From Actinocrinis puniceicyclus (GTDB lineage Bacteria; Actinomycetota; Actinomycetes; Streptomycetales; Catenulisporaceae): a stretch of 38,304 nucleotides of DNA. The DNA is taken from the NCBI RefSeq assembly GCF_018283645.1, contig NZ_JAGSXH010000058.1, positions 1 through 38,304 on the forward strand, read 5' to 3'. The position numbers and the translations under genes are program-made. Positions within the stretch are counted from its first letter, which is position 1. Every line of letters begins with the position of its first letter. Shown in pieces: positions 1-7,902 of the stretch. Below the pieces are notes generated by a model. The model searched no databases. It saw nothing but the letters and a program-made list of their open reading frames with translations, and had not been told where the DNA came from.

Positions 1-461
1 CGACAACCCACGTCCTACCAGGAGCTTTGTTATATCTGACGCACCGTCCACATCGTGATCGAGTCGCAACCAGCGATCGTCAAACCACCCCACACACCAT
101 CAGACCACCCTTAACTTTAGGGCAGTGTGGGTAGCGGTCATGTGACCGTCGCCTCATAAGGCGTCGCAAGCATTACCCGGTACGTCAGGCCGGTAATCCG
201 TCGGCCCTCACCACGGGGTCACCGCATAGCAGGGCGTTCAAGGCACGGGTCGGGACCCGTGTCCTCTTCGACGCGCCTTCGTCGCCTCTTCTCCGAACGG
301 GCACTCAAGCGCGCGCACCGACCCTTCCGAACACGAGAGAATTCGCCGCGAGACGCCATGACAGCGTGCAGCCCGATCGGGAAGACCACGCAGGGAAGAC
401 TCTTCCGTGAATACACGGCGCTCAGCGGGTTACACGTCCGCCAATTTTGCATGTGGGGAAC
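1..461. promoter_or_regulatory. Non-coding leader upstream of the polysaccharide operon
   Basis: No convincing gene is seen here; the short open frames lack a ribosome-binding site and actinomycete codon bias. The first 200 bases are richer in A and T than the rest of the window, as expected of a promoter region. Two symmetric elements are visible: a palindrome at 135-148 (CGGTCA-TG-TGACCG) and a GC hairpin at 244-261. The promoter of the eleven-gene + strand operon most likely lies here, because every later gene in it overlaps or nearly abuts its neighbour. I could not assign -35 and -10 boxes with confidence. Confidence 0.5.
244..261. terminator. Short GC hairpin, possible terminator or leader structure
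   Basis: CACGGGT pairs with ACCCGTG across a CGGG loop, and a pyrimidine-rich stretch (TCCTCTTCG) follows on the + strand. It could end transcription of a gene to the left of the window, or be a structured part of the operon's 5' leader. Stem length is modest, so this is tentative. Confidence 0.3.
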
Positions 462-1295
462 ATGACGAATCAGGCACACCTACCTGCGTCCTGGCCAAGT
501 GTTTCTGTGGTCATTCCGACGTTGAATGAAGCCAAGAACCTGCCGCACGTGTTCGCTCGGCTACCGGGCGGCGTCCACGAAGTGATCGTCGTGGACGGTC
601 ACTCGGTCGACGACACCTGCGCGGTCGCTCGCCGGCTCAGGCCGGACACCCGGATCGTCATGCAGAACCGCAGCGGCAAGGGCAACGCGCTGGCCTGTGG
701 CTTCGCGGTCAGCACCGGTCAGATCGTCGTCATGCTCGACGCGGACGGATCAGCCGATCCCGGCGAGATTCCCGGGTTCGTCCAGGCCCTGCTGAACGGC
801 GCCGACTTCGCCAAGGGAAGCAGGTTCGCCCCGGGCGGCGGAAGCTCCGATCTGACCCGGCTGCGCACGATGGGCAACCGGGTGCTCATGGCCGTGGTGA
901 ACCGGGCCTACGGCACGGCTTATACGGACCTGTGTTACGGCTTCAACGTCTTCTGGCGGCGGCACCTTCCCGTGCTGAGGCTGGATTCGACGACGCCGCC
1001 GCGAGACGGCGCGCAGCGGCTGTGGGGTGACGGATTCGAGATTGAAACATTGATCGCCATACGCGTGACCGTGGCACGCCTCGCGGTGGTCGAGGTGCCC
1101 AGTTTCGAACATTCCCGTATCCACGGCGCCAGTAATCTCACCGCGGTCAGCGACGGCCTGCGCGTGCTGCGGACGATTTTCGCCGAACGGCGCGCTCGTA
1201 ACGCGGCCGTGCGGCCGCCCCATGGATTCCCCGACACGGGCATGGTCGAGGAATTCGCATCATTTCAGGCACCAGGCTCACGGGAGGCGAAGTGA
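462..1295 (+). CDS. Glycosyltransferase family 2 (polyprenyl-phosphate sugar transferase type)
   Basis: This 277-residue protein has the GT-A fold signature of family 2: an N-terminal VVIPTLNEAKNL segment, the VDGHSVDDT segment of nucleotide binding, and a DADG metal-binding motif followed by DPGEI. The pattern resembles DPM1-like enzymes that load a sugar onto a polyprenyl phosphate or start a glycan chain, acting on the cytoplasmic face of the membrane. No transmembrane helix is obvious at the C-terminus. ATG at 462 is preferred because GGGGA lies just upstream; an in-frame TTG at 447 has no ribosome-binding site. The stop overlaps the GTG of the next gene (GTGA). It is the first gene of the operon. 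Sugar and acceptor cannot be told from sequence. Confidence 0.88.
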   Translation: MTNQAHLPASWPSVSVVIPTLNEAKNLPHVFARLPGGVHEVIVVDGHSVDDTCAVARRLRPDTRIVMQNRSGKGNALACGFAVSTGQIVVMLDADGSADPGEIPGFVQALLNGADFAKGSRFAPGGGSSDLTRLRTMGNRVLMAVVNRAYGTAYTDLCYGFNVFWRRHLPVLRLDSTTPPRDGAQRLWGDGFEIETLIAIRVTVARLAVVEVPSFEHSRIHGASNLTAVSDGLRVLRTIFAERRARNAAVRPPHGFPDTGMVEEFASFQAPGSREAK

Positions 1296-2167
1296 ACGGC
1301 GTCGCACAGAATCTGCGCGGGGCGGCGCGGTCAACGGTTTACCGCCTGCCCGCCGGCCTGGAAAGACGGCTTCTTTTCAGCTACTACCAGCGCAGGCTCC
1401 CGCGCTTCGGCAGGCCGGTGACATTCAGCGACAAGGTCAACTGGCGCATCCTGAACGACCGCAGGCCGCTGCTCGAATGGACCTGCGACAAGCTGGCCAT
1501 GAAGGAATACGCGCGGAAAGCGGGACCGGATCGGCTGCGCGTGCCGCGGACGATCTGGTCCGGCGCAGACCTCGGCGAACTGACGGCGGTCGAACTGCCC
1601 GAGCACTGGGTGCTCAAGCCGAATCACCGGTCCGGGCTGATCTACTTCGGCAGCGGCAAGGCCGATCTGCGGGAGCTGTCGGCCGTGACGGCGACCTGGC
1701 TCGACCCGTTCGAGTCGAGCAGGCTGCGCGAATGGGCCTACGCCAAGGCCCGTGCGCTGTTCCTGGTCGAGGAACTGCTCGGGCCGCCGGGATCGCCGCC
1801 TCCGGACTACAAGATCTTCGTCTTCGACGGCGAGCCGGACCTCATCGAGATGGTGAACCGGTATGACGGGAACCAGCAGAGGCTGTACCGGACGGACTGG
1901 ACGCCGCTGGAAGTGCTGTACGGGCCGCAGTCAATCGCTCCCGTGGCACCACGGCCGCCGCAGTTGGAGCGGATGCTCGACATCGCGCGGCGACTGGGCG
2001 AGCCCTTCGACTTCATCCGTGTCGACCTTTACGACGTCGCCGGATCGATCGTCTTCGGCGAGCTCACCGCCTATCCCTGCGGGGGTCTTGAGCGCTTCAG
2101 ACCGGCCTCGTTCGACGTCGAGCTCGGCGAGAAGTGGCGACTACCCGCATTGCGGCCGGCCACGTGA
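1292..2167 (+). CDS. TupA-like ATP-grasp ligase
   Basis: The 291-residue protein matches the TupA-like ATP-grasp family, named after the teichuronopeptide gene of alkaliphilic Bacillus. Family hallmarks are FSDKVNWRILNDRRPLL near residue 45, CDKLAMKEYAR, VPRTIW, LKPNHRSG (ATP-binding Lys strand), the late acidic segment FDFIRVDLYD and the metal-ligand region GELTAYPCGG. ATP-grasp enzymes of this type are thought to join an amino acid or acid to an amine or carboxylate through an acyl phosphate, here presumably on a cell-surface glycan. The GTG start overlaps the previous stop by 4 bp and has a good ribosome-binding site (GGGAGGCGA, 1282-1290). The next gene encodes an amino-acid epimerase, which fits an amino-acid-decorated polysaccharide. 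The true substrate is unknown. Confidence 0.85.
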   Translation: MNGVAQNLRGAARSTVYRLPAGLERRLLFSYYQRRLPRFGRPVTFSDKVNWRILNDRRPLLEWTCDKLAMKEYARKAGPDRLRVPRTIWSGADLGELTAVELPEHWVLKPNHRSGLIYFGSGKADLRELSAVTATWLDPFESSRLREWAYAKARALFLVEELLGPPGSPPPDYKIFVFDGEPDLIEMVNRYDGNQQRLYRTDWTPLEVLYGPQSIAPVAPRPPQLERMLDIARRLGEPFDFIRVDLYDVAGSIVFGELTAYPCGGLERFRPASFDVELGEKWRLPALRPAT

Positions 2168-2193
2168 AGCCGGCCGAAGGTAAGGAGCCGGAC

Positions 2194-3183
2194 ATGCTCG
2201 ACCCGGATCGCCGGGCCCTGCAGACCGACCATGACGACCTGCGCCTGCGCGGCGTCCCCGGCATCGACGTCGAACTGCTGGCTTTCTCGCTCATGCACGG
2301 CAACGGCAACCTGATCCTCCTGGTGGACGAGACTCTCAGCGGTCTGTCAGCGCACGCGATCGGAAGCGACCTCGGGCGCGAACTGTGCGAGTCGTTCACG
2401 GCAGTGCGCGTGGACGGGATCGCTTTCGTCCGGACGGCCGACGGGCCGGTGCGGATGACCTACTTCGACCGGGACGGCACGAACGCCTCGATGTGCGGTA
2501 ACGCACTGCGCTGCGTGACTCGGTACGGCACCGAACGCGGATACCTGCGCGGCGACGCGGACGTCATCATGACCGACGACGGACCGAAGTGGGTTTCGGC
2601 GGCCGAGGGCCGGATCCGCGTCGCGCTCGGGCCCGGGCGGGAGTTCCAGCGTGTCGCCGCCGACCGGTATTTCGTGTTCAGCGGCGTGGCGCACCTGATC
2701 GTGCTGCTCGATGATCAGCAGGACCTTGATGCGGTCGACGTGCGGAGCGCGGGCGCCGCGCTGCGCTACGACGAGCAGCTGTGCCGCCGGCTGAATCATC
2801 CGGAAGGCCTGCACGTCGACTTCATGCAGCGGTACGAGGACGGCGTGCGCATCCGCACCTACGAGGTCGGGGTGGAGGACGAAACAAGGGCCTGCGGTAC
2901 CGGTTCCGCGGCGTCCGCCTACGTGGCCAACCGTGTCTGGGGTCTGCCATACCCGGTCCGCGTGGTCGTCAGGGAGGGCGAGATACAGGTCGGGGAGAGC
3001 GGGCACGGGCTGCTCATCAGCGGAACCACCGGCCACCTGTTCGGCAACATCCCGCCGATCGACGCACCGATTTCGAGGGCTGCGCAGCCGTCCAGTACAG
3101 CGCAGCCGTCGAGTCCCGCGCAGCCGTCGAGTCCCGCGCAGCTTTCCAGTCCAGCGCCGGCAATCGGAGGCTCCGGTGGCTGA
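2194..3183 (+). CDS. DapF-like amino-acid epimerase/racemase
   Basis: This 329-residue protein has the PLP-independent two-cysteine architecture of diaminopimelate epimerase: MHGNGN at 34-39, the first catalytic Cys in MCGNALRC (C101) and the second in ACGTG (C234). Both proton-shuttling thiols are kept, so it should invert an amino-acid alpha carbon. Residues that hold the distal end of diaminopimelate in DapF look replaced: N64 is Asp92, N157 lies at Val in SGVAH, N190 is His and R209 is Val225. A different amino acid is therefore likely. The ATG at 2194 is chosen for its AAGGAG box at 2182-2187; a GTG at 2134 would overlap the TupA-like gene. Beyond the family length there is a low-complexity tail of AQPSSP repeats. 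It is probably a pathway enzyme of the glycan operon rather than the housekeeping DapF. Confidence 0.82.
   Translation: MLDPDRRALQTDHDDLRLRGVPGIDVELLAFSLMHGNGNLILLVDETLSGLSAHAIGSDLGRELCESFTAVRVDGIAFVRTADGPVRMTYFDRDGTNASMCGNALRCVTRYGTERGYLRGDADVIMTDDGPKWVSAAEGRIRVALGPGREFQRVAADRYFVFSGVAHLIVLLDDQQDLDAVDVRSAGAALRYDEQLCRRLNHPEGLHVDFMQRYEDGVRIRTYEVGVEDETRACGTGSAASAYVANRVWGLPYPVRVVVREGEIQVGESGHGLLISGTTGHLFGNIPPIDAPISRAAQPSSTAQPSSPAQPSSPAQLSSPAPAIGGSGG
3082..3153 (+). repeat. 18-bp tandem repeat at the 3' end of the DapF-like gene
   Basis: Four copies of an 18-bp unit (GCGCAGCCGTCGAGTCCC consensus) run from 3082 to 3153; copies two and three are identical and the outer two differ at a few positions. 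They encode four AQPSS(P/T)-type hexapeptides just before the stop codon and the ribosome-binding site of the next gene. Confidence 0.9.
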
Positions 3184-4405
3184 GCCCAGGCGGGTATGCG
3201 TCGTCGGCCCGGGAACCCGCTTCCTCTCCGGCATCACCTACTACACGTACTCCCTGATCGAGGCGCTCACCGCGGCGGGGCACCAGTGCTCGGCCGTGCT
3301 CATCCGCGATCTGGTGCCGGTCCGTCTCTATCCGGGCCGGGCCCGGGTCGGCGGCGCCCTGACCGAGTTGCGCCTGCCACCGCAGGTGCCGCGGTTCGAC
3401 GGAGTCGACTGGTACTGGGGCCGGTCGCTGGTCCGCGCGGTCGCGTTCCTGCGCAGGCAGCGGCCGCAGGTCCTGGTCCTGCAGTGGTGGACCGGGGCCG
3501 TGCTGCACACCTATCTGGTGCTGGCCGTCGTCGCCCGGCTGTGCGGCGCCAGGGTCGTCGTGGAGTTCCACGAAGCCCAGGACGTCGGCGAGGCCCGGCT
3601 GCCGTTCGTCTCCCGCTACATGGACCTGCTGGGCCGCGCTCTGCTCAGGCTCTCGGCGGCGCAACTGGTCCACTCGCGGTTCGATCACGACCAGGTCAAG
3701 GGTCGCTACGGGGTGGACGAGAGCGCGGTGGTGATTCCGCACGCCGGCTACGACTACCTCCCCTCGCGCCCCCCGCTGCGGGACGCCCCGCAGGGCGTTG
3801 TCAACCTGCTGTATTTCGGCGTCATCCGGCCGTTCAAGGGCGTCGAGGACCTCATCGCGGCCGTGGACCTGCTCGGCCCGGACCGCTCCGGGTTCTGGCT
3901 CACGCTCGTGGGCGAGACCTGGGAGGGCTGGGATCTGCCGAGCCGTCTGATCGCCGACTCGCCGCACCGGGATCGGATCACGTTCGTCAATCGGTACGTC
4001 ACCGACGACGAAGCGGCCGGCTACTTCGCCGGCGCCGACGTCGTCGTGCTGCCGTATCACCGCTCCTCCTCCTCCGGGCCACTCCAGATCGCGATGGCCG
4101 CTGGGCTCGCGTTGGTAGTGACGAAGGTCGGGGGTCTGGTCGAAGCCACGGCCGGCTATCCCGGCGCGGTGCTGGCCGATCCGCGCGACCCGGCCTCGCT
4201 GGCCCAGGGCATCCTCCAGGCGGCCGGGCTCGTCGGACGGCGATTCGAGGGCGTCACCACCTGGGCCGACACCGCCCGCGGCTACACGGAACTGTTCGAC
4301 ACAGTGTTGTCCGACGCAGGGCCGTCCGACACAGGACCGTCCAACGCGGTGCCGTCCAACGCGGTGCCATCCGACGCGGTGCCATCCGACGCGATGTCGC
4401 GGTGA
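3176..4405 (+). CDS. Glycosyltransferase family 4
   Basis: A 409-residue GT-B-fold glycosyltransferase. The N-terminal domain begins VCVVGPGTRFLSGITYYTYSL, and the C-terminal nucleotide-sugar domain carries LLYFGVIRPFKGVEDLI, the acceptor/donor loop SSSSGPLQIAMAAGLALVVT and a GGLVEA turn typical of GT4 retaining enzymes. It should act in the cytoplasm, adding a sugar to the lipid-linked repeat unit. The GTG start at 3176 has CGGAGG five bases upstream and overlaps the previous stop by 8 bp; open frame further upstream is antisense-like and is not used. The last 35 or so residues are a low-complexity tail made by a 15-bp repeat. Sugar specificity is unknown. Confidence 0.88.
   Translation: MAEPRRVCVVGPGTRFLSGITYYTYSLIEALTAAGHQCSAVLIRDLVPVRLYPGRARVGGALTELRLPPQVPRFDGVDWYWGRSLVRAVAFLRRQRPQVLVLQWWTGAVLHTYLVLAVVARLCGARVVVEFHEAQDVGEARLPFVSRYMDLLGRALLRLSAAQLVHSRFDHDQVKGRYGVDESAVVIPHAGYDYLPSRPPLRDAPQGVVNLLYFGVIRPFKGVEDLIAAVDLLGPDRSGFWLTLVGETWEGWDLPSRLIADSPHRDRITFVNRYVTDDEAAGYFAGADVVVLPYHRSSSSGPLQIAMAAGLALVVTKVGGLVEATAGYPGAVLADPRDPASLAQGILQAAGLVGRRFEGVTTWADTARGYTELFDTVLSDAGPSDTGPSNAVPSNAVPSDAVPSDAMSR
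4294..4398 (+). repeat. 15-bp tandem repeat at the 3' end of the first GT4 gene
   Basis: Seven units of 15 bp run without a break from 4294 to 4398; the clearest is GTCCAACGCGGTGCC, present twice in a row at 4339-4368. They encode a PSDAV-like pentapeptide series ending three codons before the stop, which overlaps the flippase start. Confidence 0.92.
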
Positions 4406-5793
4406 CGTTCCTGCGCACGCCCTTCGCACGCGACCGGCTCGGTTCCCGGCTTCGCGTCCGCACCGGGGACCCGCTGGTGATGAACTCGTTGTATCTGACC
4501 GCGACCACGGTCGTGACCTCGCTGCTCGGATACGTCTTCTGGACGGTGGCCGCGCGGATGTATCCGGCGTCGGCCATCGGCGAGGCCGGCGCGGGCGTCT
4601 CGGCCATGGCCTTCGCCTCGCTGCTGGGCGCCCTGGGCGGATCCATGGCCGTGCTGGCCGAGTTGCCCGGCAAGCGCGGGCCGCGCGAGTGGTCGGCCAC
4701 CATCACCGCCCCGCTCGTGTTCACCTCGGCGACGTCGGCGGCCACCGCGCTGGCCACCGTGGCGGTGCTCTCGCTGATGGGGCATTCGGCGTTCCTGTAC
4801 CGGGACGGTTGGTGGGTGGCTGCGTTCGTGGTCGGCGTGGTGGCCACGACGGCCTCCCAGGTGCTGGAGAGCGTCTGGGTGGCCGAACGCCAGGGGATCT
4901 GGTTTCTCGGCGCGAGCACCGTCTTCGCCGTCGTCAAGCTGGCGATCGTCGCCCTTCCGGTGTTCGCGGTGTTCGGGGCCACCGGCATCCTCTCCGCCTG
5001 GTCGGCCGTCCTGGCGGCCACCACCGCGGGCTGCGTGCTGGTGCTGGTGCGCCGGTTCGGATACCGGCCGCGGCTGACGGGCCTGCGCGGGCAGATCTGG
5101 TCGATGCGGCAGAGCCTCACCGGAAACTACGTGATCAGCGTGGGCGATCAGGTGACGCTTTACGCGGTCCCGGTGATCGTCGCGCTGAAGGTGTCTCCGC
5201 AGGCCGCGGGCTGGTTCTACGTGGCCTGGAAGATCGGCGGCTTCTACGCGGTGTTCGCCTCGGCCGTCGGCACCTCCACCTTCGCCGAGGGCAGCCACCG
5301 CCCGCACCGCGTGCTGTCGCTGGCGGCGGCCGGGATGAAGATGATCCTTCCGCTGATCGCCCTCGGCGCCGCCGTGACGATCCTCGGGGGCCGTCTGATC
5401 CTGCACGCCTTCGGCGCGCAGTACGCGGCCCACTCATACACGCTTCTCGTTCTGCTGTCGTTGGGAGCCTTTCCCGACGCGGTGGTCACGATCTACCGCG
5501 GTGTCCTGCGGGTGCACAAGCGGTATCGGACCGCGGCGGCCATCTGCTGGGCCGTCTCCGTCTCCCGGCTCGCTTTCACCGCGCTGGCCTTGGGCTGGTG
5601 GGGCATCACCGGCGCCGGCTGGGCCTGGCTGGCCACGCAGACGGCCGGCGCGCTCTGGTGCGCGCTCGATCTGGCCGTGCACCGCGGCGCGTTCAACGCC
5701 GCGGCAGAAGCCTTCGCCGCAGCAGAAGTCATCACCGCGGAAGCGGTCAGTACCGCGGTAAAAGCCGACAAAGTGTTGAAGGAGGATTCATGA
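4402..5793 (+). CDS. Polysaccharide flippase (Wzx/MOP superfamily)
   Basis: This 463-residue protein is almost entirely hydrophobic helices, about 12 to 14, with short polar loops. It begins the membrane part with SLYLTATTVVTSLLGYVFWTVAARMYPASAIG, a pattern typical of MOP-superfamily polysaccharide transporters: an N-terminal helix, then an ARxY..xxG.g loop (given here only in outline). It would flip the undecaprenyl-linked repeat unit across the membrane. The GTG at 4402 overlaps the previous stop (GTGA), but no strong ribosome-binding site is seen, so translation is probably coupled; ATG at 4480 is a possible alternative. The C-terminal tail is Ala/Glu/Val-rich and derives from an 18-bp repeat. 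The next gene starts inside its stop codon. Confidence 0.83.
   Translation: MTFLRTPFARDRLGSRLRVRTGDPLVMNSLYLTATTVVTSLLGYVFWTVAARMYPASAIGEAGAGVSAMAFASLLGALGGSMAVLAELPGKRGPREWSATITAPLVFTSATSAATALATVAVLSLMGHSAFLYRDGWWVAAFVVGVVATTASQVLESVWVAERQGIWFLGASTVFAVVKLAIVALPVFAVFGATGILSAWSAVLAATTAGCVLVLVRRFGYRPRLTGLRGQIWSMRQSLTGNYVISVGDQVTLYAVPVIVALKVSPQAAGWFYVAWKIGGFYAVFASAVGTSTFAEGSHRPHRVLSLAAAGMKMILPLIALGAAVTILGGRLILHAFGAQYAAHSYTLLVLLSLGAFPDAVVTIYRGVLRVHKRYRTAAAICWAVSVSRLAFTALALGWWGITGAGWAWLATQTAGALWCALDLAVHRGAFNAAAEAFAAAEVITAEAVSTAVKADKVLKEDS
5698..5769 (+). repeat. Degenerate 18-bp tandem repeat at the flippase 3' end
   Basis: Four imperfect 18-bp units beginning GCCGCGGCAGAAG or ACCGCGG (5698, 5716, 5734, 5752) encode AAAEAF, AAAEVI, TAEAVS and TAVKAD. 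The repeat ends just before the ribosome-binding site of the epimerase gene. Confidence 0.7.
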
Positions 5794-6758
5794 TGCGGTG
5801 CCTGGTGACGGGTGGCTGCGGTTTTGTGGGCTCGGCGCTGGTACGACGGCTGCTGGCCGAGTCCTGCGAGGTCCTCGTCGTGGACGATCTCTCCCGGGGT
5901 TCGCGGGAGAACTTCGGAGCGGACCGGGACCTGGTCCGCGTGATCGAGCAGGACGTGACCGACGGCCTGGACCGGGTCTTCTCGTCCTTCCAGCCCCAGG
6001 CCGTCTTCCATCTGGCCGCGCTGCACTTCATTCCCGACTGCGACGCCGACCCGGCGCGCTGCCTGCGGGTCAACGTGGACGGCACGCGGTCCGTGCTGCA
6101 AGCCGCGGCGGGACTTCGCAGCCCGGCCAGCCTGGTGCTGGCCTCCTCCGCGGCGGTATACGCCCCGGCCGACGGGCCGCATCGAGAGCAGGAGGATTCC
6201 CTGGGGCCGGTCGACGTCTACGGGTACTCCAAGCGCTGGACCGAGGAACTGGCGGCGGGTTTCGCGGCCCGCACCGGAACCGGGGTGGGAATCGCACGAC
6301 TCTTCAACGTCTTCGGCCCGGGCGAGACCAACGCGCACTTCATCCCCAGCCTCATCTGCCAGATGAAGGCGGGGGAATCGGTCCGGCTGGGGAATCTCTC
6401 GACCAGGCGGGACTACGTGTTCGTCGACGACGTCGCCGACGCGCTGCTGCGGCTGGCCCGGCACTGCGGCGGCGACTTCGTGCCCGGACAAGCGGTGACG
6501 GTCAACGTCGGCAGCGGGCGGGCCTACTCGGGTCATGACGTGGTCGAGGCGCTGACCAGGTCGATGACGGGAACCGAGCCGGCCGCCGTGGCCCCGGTCG
6601 TCGACCCGAGCCGGCTTCGCCCGGTGGACCGCCCCACCCTGCTGGCCGACCCGACCCTGGCGCAGAAGCTGCTGGACTGGGCACCTCGCACGTCCCTGGC
6701 CGACGGCCTGCGGGCCGCTTGGGACCGCCCGGTCGGCGCCGGGGTGACGCTGACATGA
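5790..6758 (+). CDS. NAD-dependent sugar epimerase/dehydratase (extended SDR)
   Basis: The 322-residue protein has the Rossmann nucleotide motif TGGCGFVG near residue 7, an acidic DD ending strand two (VVDDLSRG), the central catalytic YGYSK (YxxxK) and the conserved LFNVFGPGE and RDYVFVDDVADA segments. These place it with UDP-glucose 4-epimerase and GDP/dTDP-sugar dehydratase-type extended short-chain dehydrogenases. It should make the nucleotide sugar used by the neighbouring glycosyltransferases. ATG 5790 overlaps the flippase stop, and a strong AAGGAGG lies at 5779-5785; ATG 5793 is equally possible. Length is normal for the family. The exact sugar cannot be assigned. Confidence 0.88.
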   Translation: MMRCLVTGGCGFVGSALVRRLLAESCEVLVVDDLSRGSRENFGADRDLVRVIEQDVTDGLDRVFSSFQPQAVFHLAALHFIPDCDADPARCLRVNVDGTRSVLQAAAGLRSPASLVLASSAAVYAPADGPHREQEDSLGPVDVYGYSKRWTEELAAGFAARTGTGVGIARLFNVFGPGETNAHFIPSLICQMKAGESVRLGNLSTRRDYVFVDDVADALLRLARHCGGDFVPGQAVTVNVGSGRAYSGHDVVEALTRSMTGTEPAAVAPVVDPSRLRPVDRPTLLADPTLAQKLLDWAPRTSLADGLRAAWDRPVGAGVTLT

Positions 6759-7846
6759 GGATCGCCATGGTTTCGGCGCACTACGCCCCGTTCGCCGGGG
6801 GCGTCGAGTCCCACGTCGAGGAGATCGCCAAGCGGCTGGCCGAGCGCGGGGAAGCCGTCGAAGTGCTCACCCACCACGACTCCCCCGGCCTTCCCGACAC
6901 CGAGACGCGCGAGGGCGTCCTGGTGCGGCGGTACAAGGTGCCGGTGAACAGCCGGCACTTCGGGGTGTCTCCGGCGGTGTGGGCCACGCTGCTTCGGCAC
7001 CGGGGCCGTTACGACGTGGTGCACGCGCACGGCTACCATTCCGCCGCTCCCCTGGCCGCCGCGATGGCCGGCGCCTCGCCGATGGTGTTCACGCCGCACT
7101 ACCACGGCACCGGGCACTCACCGCTGCGCAAGGCCATCCACATCCCGTACCGGGCCGCCGGCGCGGCGATAGCGGCCCGTTCGCAACGCATCATCTGCGT
7201 CTCCCGCGCCGAGGCCGATCTGTTCCTGACGCACTTCCCCTCGGCCCGGCCGCGCGTCACGGTCATTCCCAACGGCGTCGATCTGGGGCGGATCACCGCG
7301 GCCCGGCCGTTCCCCGACGTGGAAGCGGTGGTCATCACCGGCGGACGCCTCGAGTCGTATAAGCAGGTTGACCGCATCGTCGAAGCCATGGCGCTGACGC
7401 CGCCCGGGCTGCGCCTGGTGGTCACCGGGGACGGCCCCGAGCGCGGCCGCCTCGAAGCACTCGCCGATGAGCGCGCGGTGCGGGACAGGGTCAGCTTCAT
7501 CGGCCGGGTGCAGACCGATCCGCTGTACCGCTGGTACGCCAGCGCCGAGGTGTTCTGCTCCATGTCGTCGAACGAGGCGATGCCGGTCACCATCCTGGAA
7601 CTGTTGGCCGCGGGCGCCCGCGTGGTCGCCTCGGACATCCCGGCGCACCGCGACATCCGCGAGCGCACCGCGGGAGCGATCACCCTGGTGCCCCTCGATG
7701 CCGACCCGGGCGTCCTGGCCCGCGCCCTGGAGCGGGCCGTCAAGGCGGCGCCCGCGCCGGCGCAGCGGATCCCGACCTGGGACGAGGTGACGACGCAGAC
7801 CCTTGATGTCTACCGCGACGTGACGAGCGCGGTGGCGGTGGCATGA
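6755..7846 (+). CDS. Glycosyltransferase family 4
   Basis: A 363-residue GT4 enzyme. It opens with MRIAMVSAHYAPFAGGVE, the glycine-rich acceptor loop of GT-B enzymes, then VVHAHGYHSA, VIPNGVDL and ITGGRLESYKQVDRIVEA, and ends with the donor-site segment SNEAMPVTILELLAAG, including the expected ExxxxxxxE-type acidic pair. It acts on a nucleotide-sugar donor in the cytoplasm. The ATG overlaps the previous stop codon (ATGA), so translation is likely coupled; the ribosome-binding site is weak. Its own stop overlaps the first of four candidate starts of the following gene. Confidence 0.9.
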   Translation: MRIAMVSAHYAPFAGGVESHVEEIAKRLAERGEAVEVLTHHDSPGLPDTETREGVLVRRYKVPVNSRHFGVSPAVWATLLRHRGRYDVVHAHGYHSAAPLAAAMAGASPMVFTPHYHGTGHSPLRKAIHIPYRAAGAAIAARSQRIICVSRAEADLFLTHFPSARPRVTVIPNGVDLGRITAARPFPDVEAVVITGGRLESYKQVDRIVEAMALTPPGLRLVVTGDGPERGRLEALADERAVRDRVSFIGRVQTDPLYRWYASAEVFCSMSSNEAMPVTILELLAAGARVVASDIPAHRDIRERTAGAITLVPLDADPGVLARALERAVKAAPAPAQRIPTWDEVTTQTLDVYRDVTSAVAVA

Positions 7847-7902
7847 ACGAAGGCGGCGTGAACGAAGGCGGCGTGAACGAAGGCGGCATGAACGACCGAC
7901 CG
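7843..7902 (+). repeat. 15-bp repeat that multiplies the start codon
   Basis: Three units of (A/G)TGAACGAAGGCGGC at 7843, 7858 and 7873 are followed by a partial fourth unit beginning ATGAACGA at 7888. Each unit contains a start codon and a Shine-Dalgarno-like GAAGGCGG that sits directly before the next start codon. Confidence 0.93.

Noticed and set aside
259-465. A 68-codon frame in the leader of the glycan operon
   Set aside because: No ribosome-binding site, Arg/Ser-rich composition without domain features, and it runs into the first glycosyltransferase gene.
2134-2193. GTG at 2134 as the start of the DapF-like gene
   Set aside because: It lies inside the TupA-like gene and has no ribosome-binding site, whereas ATG 2194 has AAGGAG at good spacing and fits the family N-terminus better.
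4294-4398. 15-bp repeats as a CRISPR-like array
   Set aside because: Units are contiguous with no spacers, are in frame with the gene and encode a peptide tail.
3017-4429. A 470-codon minus-strand frame opposite the first GT4 gene
   Set aside because: Repetitive His/Arg/Val runs simply mirror the 15-bp repeat; the + strand glycosyltransferase is clear.
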